Shown piece after piece: positions 50,739 to 62,710 of a stretch of 64,000 nucleotides of DNA. Each line of letters opens with the position of its first letter. Within the stretch, counting starts at the first letter, position 1. The DNA is from Halovivax asiaticus JCM 14624 (GTDB lineage: Archaea; Halobacteriota; Halobacteria; Halobacteriales; Natrialbaceae). The DNA lies in NCBI RefSeq assembly GCF_000337515.1, contig NZ_AOIQ01000006.1:6265-70264 (forward strand), read 5' to 3'. The position numbers and the translations under genes are program-made. The notes under the pieces were generated by a model that worked only from the letters and a program-made list of their open reading frames with translations, had not been told where the DNA came from and did no database searches.

Positions 50739-53216
50739 TTAGTCAGACTCCTCGGTGTCGGATTCGGCCTCGTCGGACAGGACGTCGACGCTCGCGACCG
50801 CGTCGCCAGCCTCGACGTCCATGACCGTCACTCCCATCGTGTTCCGGCTGACCGTCGAGATTTCACTGGCGCGCGTCCGCATGATCTGACCACGCTCGCT
50901 CATGATCACGAGCTGGTCGTCGGGTGCCACCGCCTTCAGCGCGGTGGCTGGTCCGTTTCGCTCCTCGGTCTTGATGTCGATGAGTCCCTTGCCGTACCGT
51001 GACTGAGTGCGGTACTCGGAGAGGAGGGTCCGTTTGCCGTAGCCGTTCTCCGTGACGGTAAGCAGGGCCCGTTCGTCGGCTTCGGTGGTGGCGACCAGGC
51101 CAGCTACCGCGTCGTCGCCCTCGAGTTTGATCCCGTTGACTCCGCGGGCGTTGCGCCCCATCGCACGGGCCTCAGTCTCGTCGAAACGAATCGTCATTCC
51201 CTGTTCCGTGCCGATGACGAGATCGTTCGTGCCGTCGGTGACCTCGACGTCGACCAGTTCGTCGCCGTCTTCCAGCGAGGCGGCGATGATGCCGGTAGTG
51301 AGGATGTTGTCGAACTCGTCACCGCGGGTCCGCTTTACGTACCCGTGGCGAGTGACCATGGTGACGAACTCGTCGTCGCCGAACGCGTCGGTGTCGACGA
51401 TGGCGGTGAGTTCCTCCCCGGGATCGAGATCGAGGATGTTGACGGCGGATTTGCCGCGTGCCGTCCGACCCATCTCCGGGATCTCGTAGGCTTTGAGCTG
51501 GTAGACCTGGCCCTGATTGGTGAAACAGAGCAGGTAGTCGTGCGTGTTGGCCTGGAAGACGGTCGTCACCCGATCGTCTTCCTTGACGTCACAGCCGATG
51601 ATACCCTTGCCTCCACGACCCTGCGGGTCGAAGTTCGAGACGGGCATGCGCTTGACGTAGTCGTCTTCGGTCATGACGACGAGGACTTCCTCTTCCGGAA
51701 TGAGGTCCTCGTGAGTGACGGTACCGACGTCTTCGATGATCGACGTGCGCCGGTCGTCGTCGTACTCGTCTTTGATCGCCCGAAGTTCGTCTTTGATCAC
51801 GCCGAGGAGCTTCGACTCGTTTTCGAGAACGGAAGTCAGATACTCGATTTCGTCCTGTACGTCCTCGTACTCGGCTTCGAGTTCGGCCGCCTCCATGTTG
51901 GTGAGGCTCCCGAGTTGCATCCGGACGATGTGGGCAGCCTGTGCCTCGGAGAAGGCAAACTCGTTCTCGAGGCCGGTCCGGGCCTCGTCGCGATCCTCGG
52001 AGTTACGGATGAGCTCGACGACGTCGTCGATGATGTCCAGGGCCTTCAACCGTCCCTCAAGGATGTGGGCACGGTCTTCGGCCTCGGCGAGGTCGTGTTC
52101 TGAGCGCCGGCGAACGACTTCGCGTCGGTGGGAGATGTACTCTTCCAGCGTCTCCTTCAGCGTCAGCACCTGTGGCTGGCCGTCGACCAGTGCGAGGTTG
52201 ATGACGCCGAAGGTCCGCTCCAGATGGTTCTCCAGCAGACGGTTCTTGACGATCTCGGTGTTCGCGCCGCGTTTGAGTTCGACGACGATACGGACGCCGT
52301 TGCGGTCGGACTCGTCGCGCAGGTCGGAGATCCCCTCGATCTCGCCCTCGTTGACGTCCTCGGCGATGCGCTCGACTAGCTTCGCCTTGTTCTGCTGATA
52401 AGGAATTTCGGTGATGACGATGCGGTCACGGTCCGGCTTCCACTCTTCGACCTCGAACTCGGCACGGACGCGAATGCGTCCACGGCCGGTCTTGTAGGCC
52501 GAATAGATGGCGTCGCGACCGACGATGTTGGCACCCGTCGGGAAGTCGGGCCCTTTGACGTGCTCCATCAGGTCCTCGACAGTGGCCTCAGGATTCTCGA
52601 TGAGTTCGACCGTCGCGTCGATCACCTCGCCCAGGTTGTGCGGCGGGATGTTCGTCGACATGCCGACCGCGATCCCGGACGACCCGTTGACGAGCAGGTT
52701 GGGAAACGCCGACGGAAGGACCGTCGGTTCCTGCAGGCGATCGTCGTAGTTGGGCTGAAAGTCGATGGTATCCTTCTCGATGTCGGTCAGCAACTCCTCC
52801 GCGAGGGGTGCCATCCGGGCCTCAGTGTACCGAGCCGCTGCAGCCGGATCGCCGTCCATCGACCCGAAGTTCCCCTGGCCATCGACCAGCGGGTAGCGCA
52901 TCGAGAAGTCCTGGGCCATCCGTACCAGCGCGTCGTAGATCGGGCTGTCACCGTGGGGGTGGTAGTCACCCATCGTCTCGCCCACGACGGACGAGGACTT
53001 GCGGTGACTCGACCCACTGGTGACGCCCATCTCGTGCATCGCATAGAGGATGCGCCGGTGGACGGGCTTCAACCCGTCACGGACGTCCGGCAGGGCACGT
53101 CCCGCGATGACGCTCATCGCGTAGTCGATGTAACTTTGCTCCATCTCGTCTTCGATCCGAACGGTCTCGACGGTCCGCGCCTCGACGTCGCTCGGATCGG
53201 GGGCTTCAGAACTCAT
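50739..53216 (-). CDS. gyrA: DNA gyrase subunit A
   Basis: 825 residues. [29 protein letters not shown] begins the breakage-reunion domain; the active-site tyrosine is Tyr130 in [10 protein letters not shown]. The quinolone-determining stretch is [20 protein letters not shown], with Ser91 and Asp95 as the usual target positions. The C-terminal half is the six-bladed beta-pinwheel, with the GyrA-box-like [10 protein letters not shown] that wraps DNA. An acidic tail ([14 protein letters not shown]) closes it. With GyrB it introduces negative supercoils using ATP. Confidence 0.97.
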   Translation of the reverse strand: MSSEAPDPSDVEARTVETVRIEDEMEQSYIDYAMSVIAGRALPDVRDGLKPVHRRILYAMHEMGVTSGSSHRKSSSVVGETMGDYHPHGDSPIYDALVRMAQDFSMRYPLVDGQGNFGSMDGDPAAAARYTEARMAPLAEELLTDIEKDTIDFQPNYDDRLQEPTVLPSAFPNLLVNGSSGIAVGMSTNIPPHNLGEVIDATVELIENPEATVEDLMEHVKGPDFPTGANIVGRDAIYSAYKTGRGRIRVRAEFEVEEWKPDRDRIVITEIPYQQNKAKLVERIAEDVNEGEIEGISDLRDESDRNGVRIVVELKRGANTEIVKNRLLENHLERTFGVINLALVDGQPQVLTLKETLEEYISHRREVVRRRSEHDLAEAEDRAHILEGRLKALDIIDDVVELIRNSEDRDEARTGLENEFAFSEAQAAHIVRMQLGSLTNMEAAELEAEYEDVQDEIEYLTSVLENESKLLGVIKDELRAIKDEYDDDRRTSIIEDVGTVTHEDLIPEEEVLVVMTEDDYVKRMPVSNFDPQGRGGKGIIGCDVKEDDRVTTVFQANTHDYLLCFTNQGQVYQLKAYEIPEMGRTARGKSAVNILDLDPGEELTAIVDTDAFGDDEFVTMVTRHGYVKRTRGDEFDNILTTGIIAASLEDGDELVDVEVTDGTNDLVIGTEQGMTIRFDETEARAMGRNARGVNGIKLEGDDAVAGLVATTEADERALLTVTENGYGKRTLLSEYRTQSRYGKGLIDIKTEERNGPATALKAVAPDDQLVIMSERGQIMRTRASEISTVSRNTMGVTVMDVEAGDAVASVDVLSDEAESDTEESD

Positions 53217-53451
53217 GTCTCAGTTACCAGGGGTTCGATAGTCAGATTCCCACGTGCGGTAGCGGTAGTCACCATTGCATCACACCGCGAGCGTGGCCGC
53301 TTCGCGGCCGCGCGAGCGGGCCGACGACCGACCAGGAGCGCGCGGCCTCGCCGCGCCGGAGGGGAGGGAGGAGTGCTTTTCATCGAAGTTTTGCCGAGTG
53401 CGGTCGCTTCGCGACCGCACGCAGCGCAAAAGTTTGCAGGGCAGAAGGTCG
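53217..53451. other. GC-rich spacer between gyrB and gyrA with three strong hairpins
   Basis: 235 bp. Three perfect or near-perfect inverted repeats: 53291-53313 (10 bp, loop TTC), 53340-53356 (GCGCGGC/GCCGCGC, loop CTC) and 53398-53420 (GTGCGGTCGC stem, loop TTC). The last is flanked by TTTTGC and GCAAAA. Unlike most operon junctions here, this spacer separates two subunits of one enzyme. It may be a repeat element or an RNA processing site. Confidence 0.55.
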
Positions 53452-55569
<2,118 letters not shown>

Positions 55570-55669
55570 TCACACCAGAATTCTCTGCTAGCTGATTCAG
55601 CAGCCGTCGAGACCACACTGAATTGGTGGATCCCAGCCAGATTTCACTTTCACCCGGGTAGCGGGAACG

Positions 55670-55675
55670 TTTTAA
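55670..55675 (+). promoter_or_regulatory. TATA box of top6B
   Basis: TTTTAA in ACGTTTTAAGGG, 25 nt before the ATG at 55701; a leaderless promoter for the topoisomerase VI operon. Confidence 0.5.
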
Positions 55676-55700
55676 GGGTACCACTGCTATCGATTCCGTA

Positions 55701-58124
55701 ATGACGTCGCTTCAGTCGTCCCTCGGTGACGAATCAGAAATCGCCCAGGAGCTCGCGGAGAGCCAACGGGCGATTTCGATCGCCGAGTTCTTCGAGAAGA
55801 ACAAGCATATGCTCGGCTTCGACAGCGGTGCCCGGGGCCTCGTCACGGCTGTGAAAGAAGCCGTCGACAACGCGCTGGACGCCGCCGAAGAAGCCGCTAT
55901 TCTCCCGGATATCTACGTCGAGATCCAGGAAGACGATCAGTACTACCGGCTGATCGTCGAGGACAACGGTCCCGGGATCACCAAGGACTCCCTCCCAAAA
56001 GTCTTCGGGAAACTGCTCTACGGTTCTCGCTTTCACGCCAGAGAACAGAGCCGCGGACAGCAGGGGATCGGCATCTCTGCCGCCGTTCTCTACTCGCAGT
56101 TGACCAGCGGGAAGCCAGCCAAGATCACGAGCCGCACACAGGGATCGGCGGACGCACAGTACTACGAACTCATCGTCGACACCGACGAGAACGAACCGGA
56201 GATCAGCGTCGACGAGCAGACAACGTGGGATCGGCCCCACGGGACGCGCATCGAAATCGAGATGGAAGCCAACATGCGCGCCCGCCAGCAACTCCACGAC
56301 TACATCAAACACACGGCGGTCGTCAATCCCCATGCGCGGATTGAGTTGAAGGAGCCGTCCGAGCACTTCAAATTCGAGCGGGTGACCGACCAGTTACCCG
56401 ACGAGACCGAGGAGATCCGACCGCATCCACACGGTGTAGAGCTCGGGACCGTCCTCAAGATGCTCGAATCGACCGACTCCCACTCCATCTCCGGCTTCCT
56501 CCAGAACGAATTTACCCGGGTCGGCAAGAAGACGGCGGAGTCAGTCATCGAGGCGTTCCGCGACAGGCACTTCGGTCGCGGGATGACCTGGCCGGCACCC
56601 GTTTCGGGTGAGGACGTCGACGTCGTCGCTGCAGTGACAGAAGCGACGGCGAACAAAGGTGCCAGCGCGACGGAGGAATTCGCGACGACCATCGCCGCCG
56701 AAATCGACGACGCCGGACGCGTCGCCTACCACGATGTCGAGGAAATCGTCGACGATGCGGCGACAGCGGCCGAGGAGGCACACGGTACGACGTTCGGGAC
56801 GACCGTCAGGGAGAACGCCGTCGAAGCGACGTGGCTGGAACTGGCACCTGTCGCGACGGACGACGACCTGTCGATCGACGAGACGCGAACGGCCGCTGAT
56901 CTCTACCGGCGAGTCAACGACGCGACCAGTTCTCGCAAGGACGACGCCGTGCTGGACGCCTTTGCCACACGATTGGCCGGCAAGCTCGCAGACGAAGACG
57001 ACCACCGCCACCGACTCACGCGGGCGACGCTTCGCTCGCACGTCGACCGGGCCGCCGAGTTGACCGAAGATCGCGACGACACGAGCTTCGGCGACACGGC
57101 ACGCGAGAACGTCACCGAAGAACTCTGGGAGTTCATGGCGACCGTCCCAACGGATCCGCCGCTCGTGCGCGAACTCGCGGACGATCGAGACGGCACGAGC
57201 GATCTTGTCGAGGCGATGCGCTCGACCGACATCATGGCCCCGCCGACACGATGCCTCGCCCCGATCACGGACGAGTTGATCGAAGCCGGACTCAAGAAGG
57301 AGTTCGACGCCGACTTCTACGCGGCGGCGACGCGCGACGCGGAGGTCTCCGGTGGCGATCCGTTCGTCGTCGAGGCCGGCATCGCCTACGGCGGCGAACT
57401 CGAGGCCGAGGGATCGGCCGACGTCCTGCGATTCGCCAACCGTGTCCCGCTCGTCTACCAGCGAGGCGCCTGTGCGACGACTGACGTCGTGAAGTCGATC
57501 GGCTGGCGCAACTACGGCCTGGACCAACCTGGCGGGTCGGGACTGCCGAACGGGCCGGCCGTCATCATGGTCCACGTCGCCTCGACCAACGTGCCGTTCA
57601 CCAGTGAGTCGAAAGACGCCGTCGCGAACGTCCCCGAAATCGAAGACGAGATCGAACTGGCCATCCGCGAGGCGTCACGCGAACTCAAACGGTATCTGAA
57701 CAAGCGCCGGTCGATGCAACAGCGTCGGGAGAAACGGAACAAACTCGGGACGATCCTGCCGGAGATGGCCAAGAAACTATCCGCCGTCACCGGCCGTGAA
57801 CCGCTCGTCATCGACGACTCGATAGCCAGGATCATGAACAACGTCCTCGTCGAGCGGACGGTCGAGGACGGGACAGTCACGATCACCGTCGAGAACAACG
57901 CTGACACCATCGCCGACGTCGATCTGACGGACATCGTCTCCGTGGAACCACAGGAGACCAACGGGGCGCAGGTGATCGAAATGGACGGCGAGTGGTTCGT
58001 CAAGTGGTCCGAGTCCGTGGGATCGGGAGACGAAGCCACTCTCGAGTACAACGTCGACGGCGAGGCCGACTTCGATCTCTCCGTCGAAGGGATCGAGGAC
58101 GAACTCCTGACGGTAAACGCATAA
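55701..58124 (+). CDS. top6B: DNA topoisomerase VI subunit B
   Basis: 807 residues. The GHKL ATPase domain begins [42 protein letters not shown], with [24 protein letters not shown] and [14 protein letters not shown]. An H2TH region follows, then a Ser/Asp/Glu-rich insertion of about 200 residues (around 315-500), then the transducer domain with [20 protein letters not shown] and the switch-lysine-type [16 protein letters not shown]. Its Ig-like C-terminal domain is also present. The insertion explains the length beyond the usual 500-650. It is followed two bases later by top6A. Confidence 0.96.
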   Translation: MTSLQSSLGDESEIAQELAESQRAISIAEFFEKNKHMLGFDSGARGLVTAVKEAVDNALDAAEEAAILPDIYVEIQEDDQYYRLIVEDNGPGITKDSLPKVFGKLLYGSRFHAREQSRGQQGIGISAAVLYSQLTSGKPAKITSRTQGSADAQYYELIVDTDENEPEISVDEQTTWDRPHGTRIEIEMEANMRARQQLHDYIKHTAVVNPHARIELKEPSEHFKFERVTDQLPDETEEIRPHPHGVELGTVLKMLESTDSHSISGFLQNEFTRVGKKTAESVIEAFRDRHFGRGMTWPAPVSGEDVDVVAAVTEATANKGASATEEFATTIAAEIDDAGRVAYHDVEEIVDDAATAAEEAHGTTFGTTVRENAVEATWLELAPVATDDDLSIDETRTAADLYRRVNDATSSRKDDAVLDAFATRLAGKLADEDDHRHRLTRATLRSHVDRAAELTEDRDDTSFGDTARENVTEELWEFMATVPTDPPLVRELADDRDGTSDLVEAMRSTDIMAPPTRCLAPITDELIEAGLKKEFDADFYAAATRDAEVSGGDPFVVEAGIAYGGELEAEGSADVLRFANRVPLVYQRGACATTDVVKSIGWRNYGLDQPGGSGLPNGPAVIMVHVASTNVPFTSESKDAVANVPEIEDEIELAIREASRELKRYLNKRRSMQQRREKRNKLGTILPEMAKKLSAVTGREPLVIDDSIARIMNNVLVERTVEDGTVTITVENNADTIADVDLTDIVSVEPQETNGAQVIEMDGEWFVKWSESVGSGDEATLEYNVDGEADFDLSVEGIEDELLTVNA

Positions 58125-58126
58125 CA

Positions 58127-59227
58127 ATGAGCACGAGCACATCGCTAAACGAGCAGGAAGCACGCGAACAGTTACTCGAACTGGCCGCCGAGTTCTACGA
58201 CCAGTTTGCCGAGGGAGACGTCCCGCGGATGCAGATTCCGACACGGACGAAGTCGAACATCGAGTACGACGAGGAGAAGGACGTCTGGGTCTACGGGGAC
58301 CGAAGCAGCACCCGCAGTGCGAAGACCGTCTCCGGCGCGCAGAAACTGCTGAAGGCCACCTACACGATCGACTTTCTCGCCAACCAGCTCGAAGAGGATC
58401 GTTCGTCGACCCTGCGTGAGTTGTACTACCTCTCCGAGTCGTGGGATCTAGACGAGGCGCAGTTCAACACGCAGGACGAATCGAACAACCTGATCGAGGA
58501 TCTCGAGATCGTCTCCGAAGTAAAGCGCGAAGACTTCCACATGCGTCCCGAAGAGTCGGGCGCGAAGGTCATGGGGCCACTCTTACTCAGAGAGCAGACC
58601 CGTCGCGGTGACCGCGAGATCCACTGTCAGAAGGACGTCGGGCAGGGCGGCTACCAGATTCCGAACAACCCGGATACGATCGAGTTTCTGGAGAACGATG
58701 CGGATTTCGTCCTCGCCGTCGAGACCGGTGGTATGCGTGATCGGCTCGTCGAGAACGGATTCGACGACGAGTACAACAGCATCGTCGTCCACCTGGGCGG
58801 CCAGCCGGCGAGAGCGACTCGCCGCTTGATCAAGCGCATGCGAAACGAGCTCGATCTCCCCGTTGTCGTCTTCGCCGACGGTGACCCGTGGTCCTACCGT
58901 ATCTACGGCTCCGTCGCCTACGGCTCTATCAAGTCGGCCCACCTCTCCGAGTATCTCGCGACGCCAGACGCCCAGTACATCGGCATTCGACCGGAAGACA
59001 TCGTCGAGTACGACCTGCCGACCGATCCGCTGTCAGATTCAGACGTCAACGCGCTCGAAAGCGAACTCGAAGACCCACGGTTCCAGACCGAATTCTGGGA
59101 GGAACAGATCGAGTTGCAACTCGAGATCGAGAAGAAGTCCGAACAACAGTCGCTGGCGGCCCGCGGACTCGACTTCGTCACCGACACCTACCTCCCGACG
59201 CGGCTCGAAGAAATGAACGTTCTCTAA
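58127..59227 (+). CDS. top6A: DNA topoisomerase VI subunit A (Spo11 homologue)
   Basis: 366 residues from the ATG two bases after the top6B stop. The winged-helix CAP-like domain carries the catalytic tyrosine in [14 protein letters not shown] (Tyr100 or 101). TOPRIM residues are in [17 protein letters not shown] and [22 protein letters not shown]. It makes the double-strand passage break with 2-nt overhangs and relaxes or decatenates DNA together with Top6B. It is related to the meiotic break protein Spo11. The length is standard. Confidence 0.97.
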   Translation: MSTSTSLNEQEAREQLLELAAEFYDQFAEGDVPRMQIPTRTKSNIEYDEEKDVWVYGDRSSTRSAKTVSGAQKLLKATYTIDFLANQLEEDRSSTLRELYYLSESWDLDEAQFNTQDESNNLIEDLEIVSEVKREDFHMRPEESGAKVMGPLLLREQTRRGDREIHCQKDVGQGGYQIPNNPDTIEFLENDADFVLAVETGGMRDRLVENGFDDEYNSIVVHLGGQPARATRRLIKRMRNELDLPVVVFADGDPWSYRIYGSVAYGSIKSAHLSEYLATPDAQYIGIRPEDIVEYDLPTDPLSDSDVNALESELEDPRFQTEFWEEQIELQLEIEKKSEQQSLAARGLDFVTDTYLPTRLEEMNVL

Positions 59228-59300
59228 GCTGACGTCGAGAGGAAGCGACCGAGCGCGTCTGGTTCGGGTCACTTTTGGCGGCGGTTGGCGTACGGCCGGT

Positions 59301-59741
59301 ATGGCATCACGAGCGGCGAAGGTTCGAGCGGGCCTCACGGCCGTCGGGGTCGTTCTCGGGATTACCTTGCTTCTCGTCGTAGTTTTCTTCATCCTCGCGA
59401 TAGGGGTGAATCTCGTCGGGAGCGTCTTCGTCGGAGGAGGAGACGACGGAACCACGGAGGCACCCGACATCGAGTTCGAAACGACGCTCGAAAACGAATC
59501 GGTCGTCGTGCGACACGCTGGCGGCCCGACGGTCAACGCAAGCGAGATAACGTTCGAGCTGAACGGGGACGCACGCGGAACCTGGAAGGCCCAATCACAA
59601 GGAGAGACCGACCAGGTCTCCGAGGGAGACACCGTGACACTCGACGGTGTCGCATCGGGGGACGAACTCGCCGTCCGGTGGACCGATGGCGACGCGGCGG
59701 AACTGCTCAGTTTCGAAACGCTCGAAGCGGATTCACCGTAG
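59301..59741 (+). CDS. Membrane-anchored protein with archaeal pilin-like C-terminal domain
   Basis: 146 residues. A basic N-terminus (MASRAAKVRAGLTAVGVVLG) leads into a long hydrophobic helix to about residue 47. An exported beta domain follows (DIEFETTLENESVVVRHAGG, TVNASEITFELNGDARGTW, VSEGDTVTLDGVASGDELAVRW), closely resembling the C-terminal domain of haloarchaeal type IV pilin-like proteins. The canonical archaeal prepilin cleavage motif is absent, so it is probably a membrane-anchored relative rather than a pilus subunit. Confidence 0.7.
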   Translation: MASRAAKVRAGLTAVGVVLGITLLLVVVFFILAIGVNLVGSVFVGGGDDGTTEAPDIEFETTLENESVVVRHAGGPTVNASEITFELNGDARGTWKAQSQGETDQVSEGDTVTLDGVASGDELAVRWTDGDAAELLSFETLEADSP

Positions 59742-59749
59742 CTCGGTGC

Positions 59750-60448
59750 TTATTCGTCGAGGGCGACCGGCACACCGGCCGTCGCCACGTCGAGGACGAA
59801 CGCACGTTGGTCAGTTTCGATGTCGTCGAACGTATCGTAGTGGACAGGCACGACGAGGTCCGGCCGTATCTGCGTCGCTAACTCGGCCGCTTCGTCGCGG
59901 TTCATCGTAAATCGACCGCCGATCGGTGGACAGAGAACGTCGACAGCCAGTGTTTCGTGGAGTGAGAGAACGTCCGTATCGCCTGGCCAGAAGACGGTGA
60001 CGCCATCCATCGTGAGTCCGAACCCGCAACCCGACCCCTCCGGGTGGAAGGGAGTGTCGTCGGCGCGGGTGTGCGCCCCGCCGGGTTCGTTGTACGCCGG
60101 CGTAGTGAACAGATCGAGCGGGCCGAGCGCGAACGATTCGTCGGCGCGGACACGTTCGACGTCGAACGGGAGTGACTCAGGTTGGCGAGAGACGCGGTCG
60201 ATTTCGGTCGCGTCGATCGAATCGTGACAGACGACCAGTGCATCGTCGTGGGCGACCCGTTCGATCCCGTCTGGATCGTAGTGGTGGGCGTGGCTGACTA
60301 GCACGAGGTCACCGTCACGCGGGCGATGGCCTGCGAGGACGTCGTACCGACCGGGGTCGACGTAGACGGTCGTCCCCGTCCGGCCGGCGATGCGAATCGT
60401 CGCGTACCCGAGCCAGTCGATGTCGAGTGGGCCGTGCGAGACCGTCAT
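59750..60448 (-). CDS. MBL-fold metal-dependent hydrolase (UPF0173/UlaG-like)
   Basis: 232 residues from the ATG at 60448 (MTVSHGPLDIDWLGYATIRI). Metallo-beta-lactamase-like motifs: the VLVSHAHHYDPDGI block (HxHxxDH variant, here H-A-H-H-Y-D), FWPGDTD and VVPVHYDTFDDIETD. Family members include L-ascorbate-6-phosphate lactonase-like and other small hydrolases. The Asp-for-His shift in the first motif is typical of this subgroup. The ATG is 2 nt from the end of the upstream fumarylacetoacetase-family gene, so they are co-transcribed. Confidence 0.85.
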   Translation of the reverse strand: MTVSHGPLDIDWLGYATIRIAGRTGTTVYVDPGRYDVLAGHRPRDGDLVLVSHAHHYDPDGIERVAHDDALVVCHDSIDATEIDRVSRQPESLPFDVERVRADESFALGPLDLFTTPAYNEPGGAHTRADDTPFHPEGSGCGFGLTMDGVTVFWPGDTDVLSLHETLAVDVLCPPIGGRFTMNRDEAAELATQIRPDLVVPVHYDTFDDIETDQRAFVLDVATAGVPVALDE

Positions 60449-60450
60449 CG

Positions 60451-61182
60451 TCAGGGCCAGCGAACCGAGTGAGTCAGTCGACCAACGCCGTCGATCTCGA
60501 TAGCGACGTCGTCGCCGTCGGACAAGGGCGTGACGCCTTCGGGAGTGCCAGTCGCGATCACGTCGCCCGGCTCCAGCGTCAGGTAGGACGTGATTTCGGC
60601 GATGAGCGTCGGAACGTCGAAGATAAGCTGCGAGAGCGAGCCCGACTGGGCCTGCTCGCCGTTGATATACGACCGCACACCGGCGTCGTCGGGCACCTCG
60701 TCCGGCGTCGCGAGGACGGGACCGATCGGGGCCGCACCGTCGAACGCTTTCCCGCGAACCCAGTTTTTCTCCTGGCGTTGGTCGTCGCGATTGGAGACGT
60801 CGTCTACGCAGGTGAATCCGGCGACGACGTCCATCGCACGCTCGGCGGGGACGTCCCGACACTGTTCGCCGATCACCACACCCAGTTCTGCCTCGACTTC
60901 GAGACGTTCGGTTCCAGCGGGCGCCGTAATCGTATCACCCTGTGCAGCCAGCGTATTCGGTGGCTTCAGGAAGAGTAGCGGTCGGTCCGGGACCTCATTC
61001 CCCAGTTCTTCGGCGTGGGCGGCGTAGTTGCGGCCGATACAGACGACCTTCGAGGGCTCACAAGGTGGGAGGAGCTGCACCGCGTCCATATCGTACTCGT
61101 CCCCCCCGAACGAGATCGTGTCGCCGTCGACGTTGCCACGACGAACGGCCCCGGCCGGATCGCGGAATCGTGCGTATTTCAT
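60451..61182 (-). CDS. Fumarylacetoacetate hydrolase-family protein
   Basis: 243 residues from the ATG at 61182 (MKYARFRDPAGAVRRGNVDG). FAH-fold features: KVVCIGRNYAAHAEELGNEVPDRPLLFLKPPN, the metal-binding ELGVVIGE and CVDDVSNRD, GKAFDGAAPIGPVLA, and GDVIATGTPEGVTPLSDGD. The family hydrolyses or decarboxylates acylpyruvates, oxaloacetate and related 2-keto compounds. Which one cannot be told. It runs two bases into the MBL-fold gene, so the two form an operon. Confidence 0.9.
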   Translation of the reverse strand: MKYARFRDPAGAVRRGNVDGDTISFGGDEYDMDAVQLLPPCEPSKVVCIGRNYAAHAEELGNEVPDRPLLFLKPPNTLAAQGDTITAPAGTERLEVEAELGVVIGEQCRDVPAERAMDVVAGFTCVDDVSNRDDQRQEKNWVRGKAFDGAAPIGPVLATPDEVPDDAGVRSYINGEQAQSGSLSQLIFDVPTLIAEITSYLTLEPGDVIATGTPEGVTPLSDGDDVAIEIDGVGRLTHSVRWP

Positions 61183-61266
61183 ACGAACACTCACTCAACC
61201 GACGGCTAAAAACGTTGTAACTCACCGTCGTGGCAACTTCCCGCACAGCCCCGCTGGAACGGAACG

Positions 61267-61275
61267 CTTTTTATT
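61267..61275 (+). promoter_or_regulatory. TATA-like element before tRNA-Glu
   Basis: TTTTTATTA about 43 nt upstream of the mature 5' end; implies a short 5' leader on the precursor. Confidence 0.4.
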
Positions 61276-61317
61276 AACCCCGGGCAAGCCATGACTGTCG
61301 CGTCACACCCGACGCGC

Positions 61318-61392
61318 GCTCCGTTGGTGTAGTCCGGCCAATCATTTCGGCCTTTCGAGCCGATGACCTGGGTTCAAATCCCAGACGGAGCA
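61318..61392 (+). tRNA. trnE: tRNA-Glu (TTC anticodon)
   Basis: 75 nt. Acceptor strands GCTCCGT and ACGGAGC pair fully, with discriminator A at 61392. The anticodon stem TCGGC/GCCGA encloses the loop CTTTCGA with anticodon TTC. T-arm CTGGG/CCCAG with loop TTCAAAT. No intron. CCA is not encoded. It is followed at once by two repeats that carry copies of its 3' end. Confidence 0.97.
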
Positions 61393-61511
61393 CTTCAGCG
61401 AACGAGTTTTACGAGTGAGCGAAGCGCGCACGGATGGGATTTGAATTATACCGAGGTTCTGCGAGCGGGGCGAGCAGGTTCTCGGAAGTGGTTCAAATCC
61501 CAGACGGAGCA
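61393..61511 (+). repeat. tRNA-Glu tail repeat unit 1
   Basis: A 119-bp unit ending in a copy of the tRNA-Glu 3' end (61491-61511, identical to 61372-61392). Within it GGGATTTGAA (61436-61445) pairs with TTCAAATCCC (61492-61501), and inside that CCGAG-GTT-CTGC pairs with GCAG-GTT-CTCGG around an 11-base loop (61451-61485). The unit begins with a GCGAACGAG-rich segment. Confidence 0.8.
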
Positions 61512-61622
61512 TTTTGCTGCGAACTATTCGTGAGTAGCAAATGCGATCCTGGATTTGAATTAGACCAGTCGTGCGCAGCGAAGCGAGCACGTCTGGGCGT
61601 CGTTCAAATCCCAGACGAGGCA
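61512..61622 (+). repeat. tRNA-Glu tail repeat unit 2
   Basis: A 111-bp unit ending in a slightly diverged copy of the tRNA 3' end (61602-61622; GAGG replaces GGAG near the end). GGATTTGAA (61551-61559) pairs with TTCAAATCC, and the inner arm is CCAG-T-CGTGC with GCACG-T-CTGG (61565-61595). The inner stems differ in sequence from unit 1 but keep the pairing. Confidence 0.8.
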
Positions 61623-61664
61623 TTTGACCGCGAACCAGGCCACGAGCCATGGCCGTCCCAGCCC

Positions 61665-62534
61665 TCACAGCACACCGATTGCAGCGAGGATGGCGACGAG
61701 GAGGGCGAGAAAGAGGTGCTCGCCGTCGACGACCAGCCCGTAGAAGAGCGGGCTCGCGTCCGGGTCGGCGGACAGGCAGTACGAAAACACGTACGCGCTG
61801 AACACGAGGAGGACGAGGTACCGTGGGGGGACGAGCGACGCCCAGATGGCGGCGACGACACCGAGGGTGACGACGACCGTCGCCCCTGCGGAGTACAGGC
61901 GCGTGCGACGCGTTCCGATGACGCGGGGGACGGTTACGATCCCCTCGTGGCGATCGCCAACGATGTCCTTGAGGTCGAAGATGATTGCAGCGATGGTCAG
62001 CATGGCCACCACGTACGCGGTCAGAAGGAGTATTTCGGTATCCATCGGGACACCGTAGTAGACGCCGACGCCGAGGGGAATCCCACCCCAGGCGATGCCG
62101 ACGAGCAGGTTCTTTACGAGGAAGATTCGCTTTAGGCCCAGCACGGAGTAGAGCGTGATGACGGCGATCGGTGCGAGTAATAGTTCGGCGCGGGGAAGGT
62201 CGAACGCGAGTGCGAACCCGACCGCGCCGAGATAGGCGAGTGTGCCGATGATCAGGAGGAATCGTCCGTACCGTTTCGTAAACGCCGCTCGACCGGGGAC
62301 GTTGTACTCGTCCTCGTCGATGTCGGTGAATCGGTTGAGGCTGTAGACGAACAGTGTCACGGCAAAGACGATGAACGGCGGAAGCGGTTCGAGTGGGAGT
62401 TCCGCGAGGACGGCGGTAGTCACGACCCAGCTCGTCGCCGCGAGTGCGATGAAGACGTTACTGTGGACGAGGGTGAGCGCACCATCGACGACGTTGGGTC
62501 GTCCGTGTGACGCGTCCAGCACGGAATCGCTCAT
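61665..62534 (-). CDS. UbiA-family prenyltransferase
   Basis: 289 residues from the ATG at 62534 (MSDSVLDASHGRPNVVDGAL). About eight transmembrane segments. The two aspartate-rich motifs of UbiA enzymes are NRFTDIDEDEYN in the second helix region and DLKDIVGDRHEGIVTVPRVIG in the sixth. The family attaches isoprenoid chains to aromatic or glycerol-phosphate acceptors: menaquinone synthesis, heme side chains or the second ether bond of archaeal lipids (DGGGP synthase). The first motif is NRFTDID rather than the DGGGP-type, so the acceptor is uncertain. Its 3' end lies 42 nt from the tRNA-tail repeats. Confidence 0.88.
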   Translation of the reverse strand: MSDSVLDASHGRPNVVDGALTLVHSNVFIALAATSWVVTTAVLAELPLEPLPPFIVFAVTLFVYSLNRFTDIDEDEYNVPGRAAFTKRYGRFLLIIGTLAYLGAVGFALAFDLPRAELLLAPIAVITLYSVLGLKRIFLVKNLLVGIAWGGIPLGVGVYYGVPMDTEILLLTAYVVAMLTIAAIIFDLKDIVGDRHEGIVTVPRVIGTRRTRLYSAGATVVVTLGVVAAIWASLVPPRYLVLLVFSAYVFSYCLSADPDASPLFYGLVVDGEHLFLALLVAILAAIGVL

Positions 62535-62710
62535 CTGCCGGTGGTTCGTACACGGTCGATCCGTTTGAACGCTCGGAACTGGGAGGATAGACAGGTACCA
62601 CTGGCACGGGCCACCATCAGCCGATACGCCCACCGATTACCGGCCTGGGCGAGTCGTGAGCTTTCGACAGGTCTAACTCGGGGTTGGCCGAAGTTTCTGA
62701 CGAGTTTACA

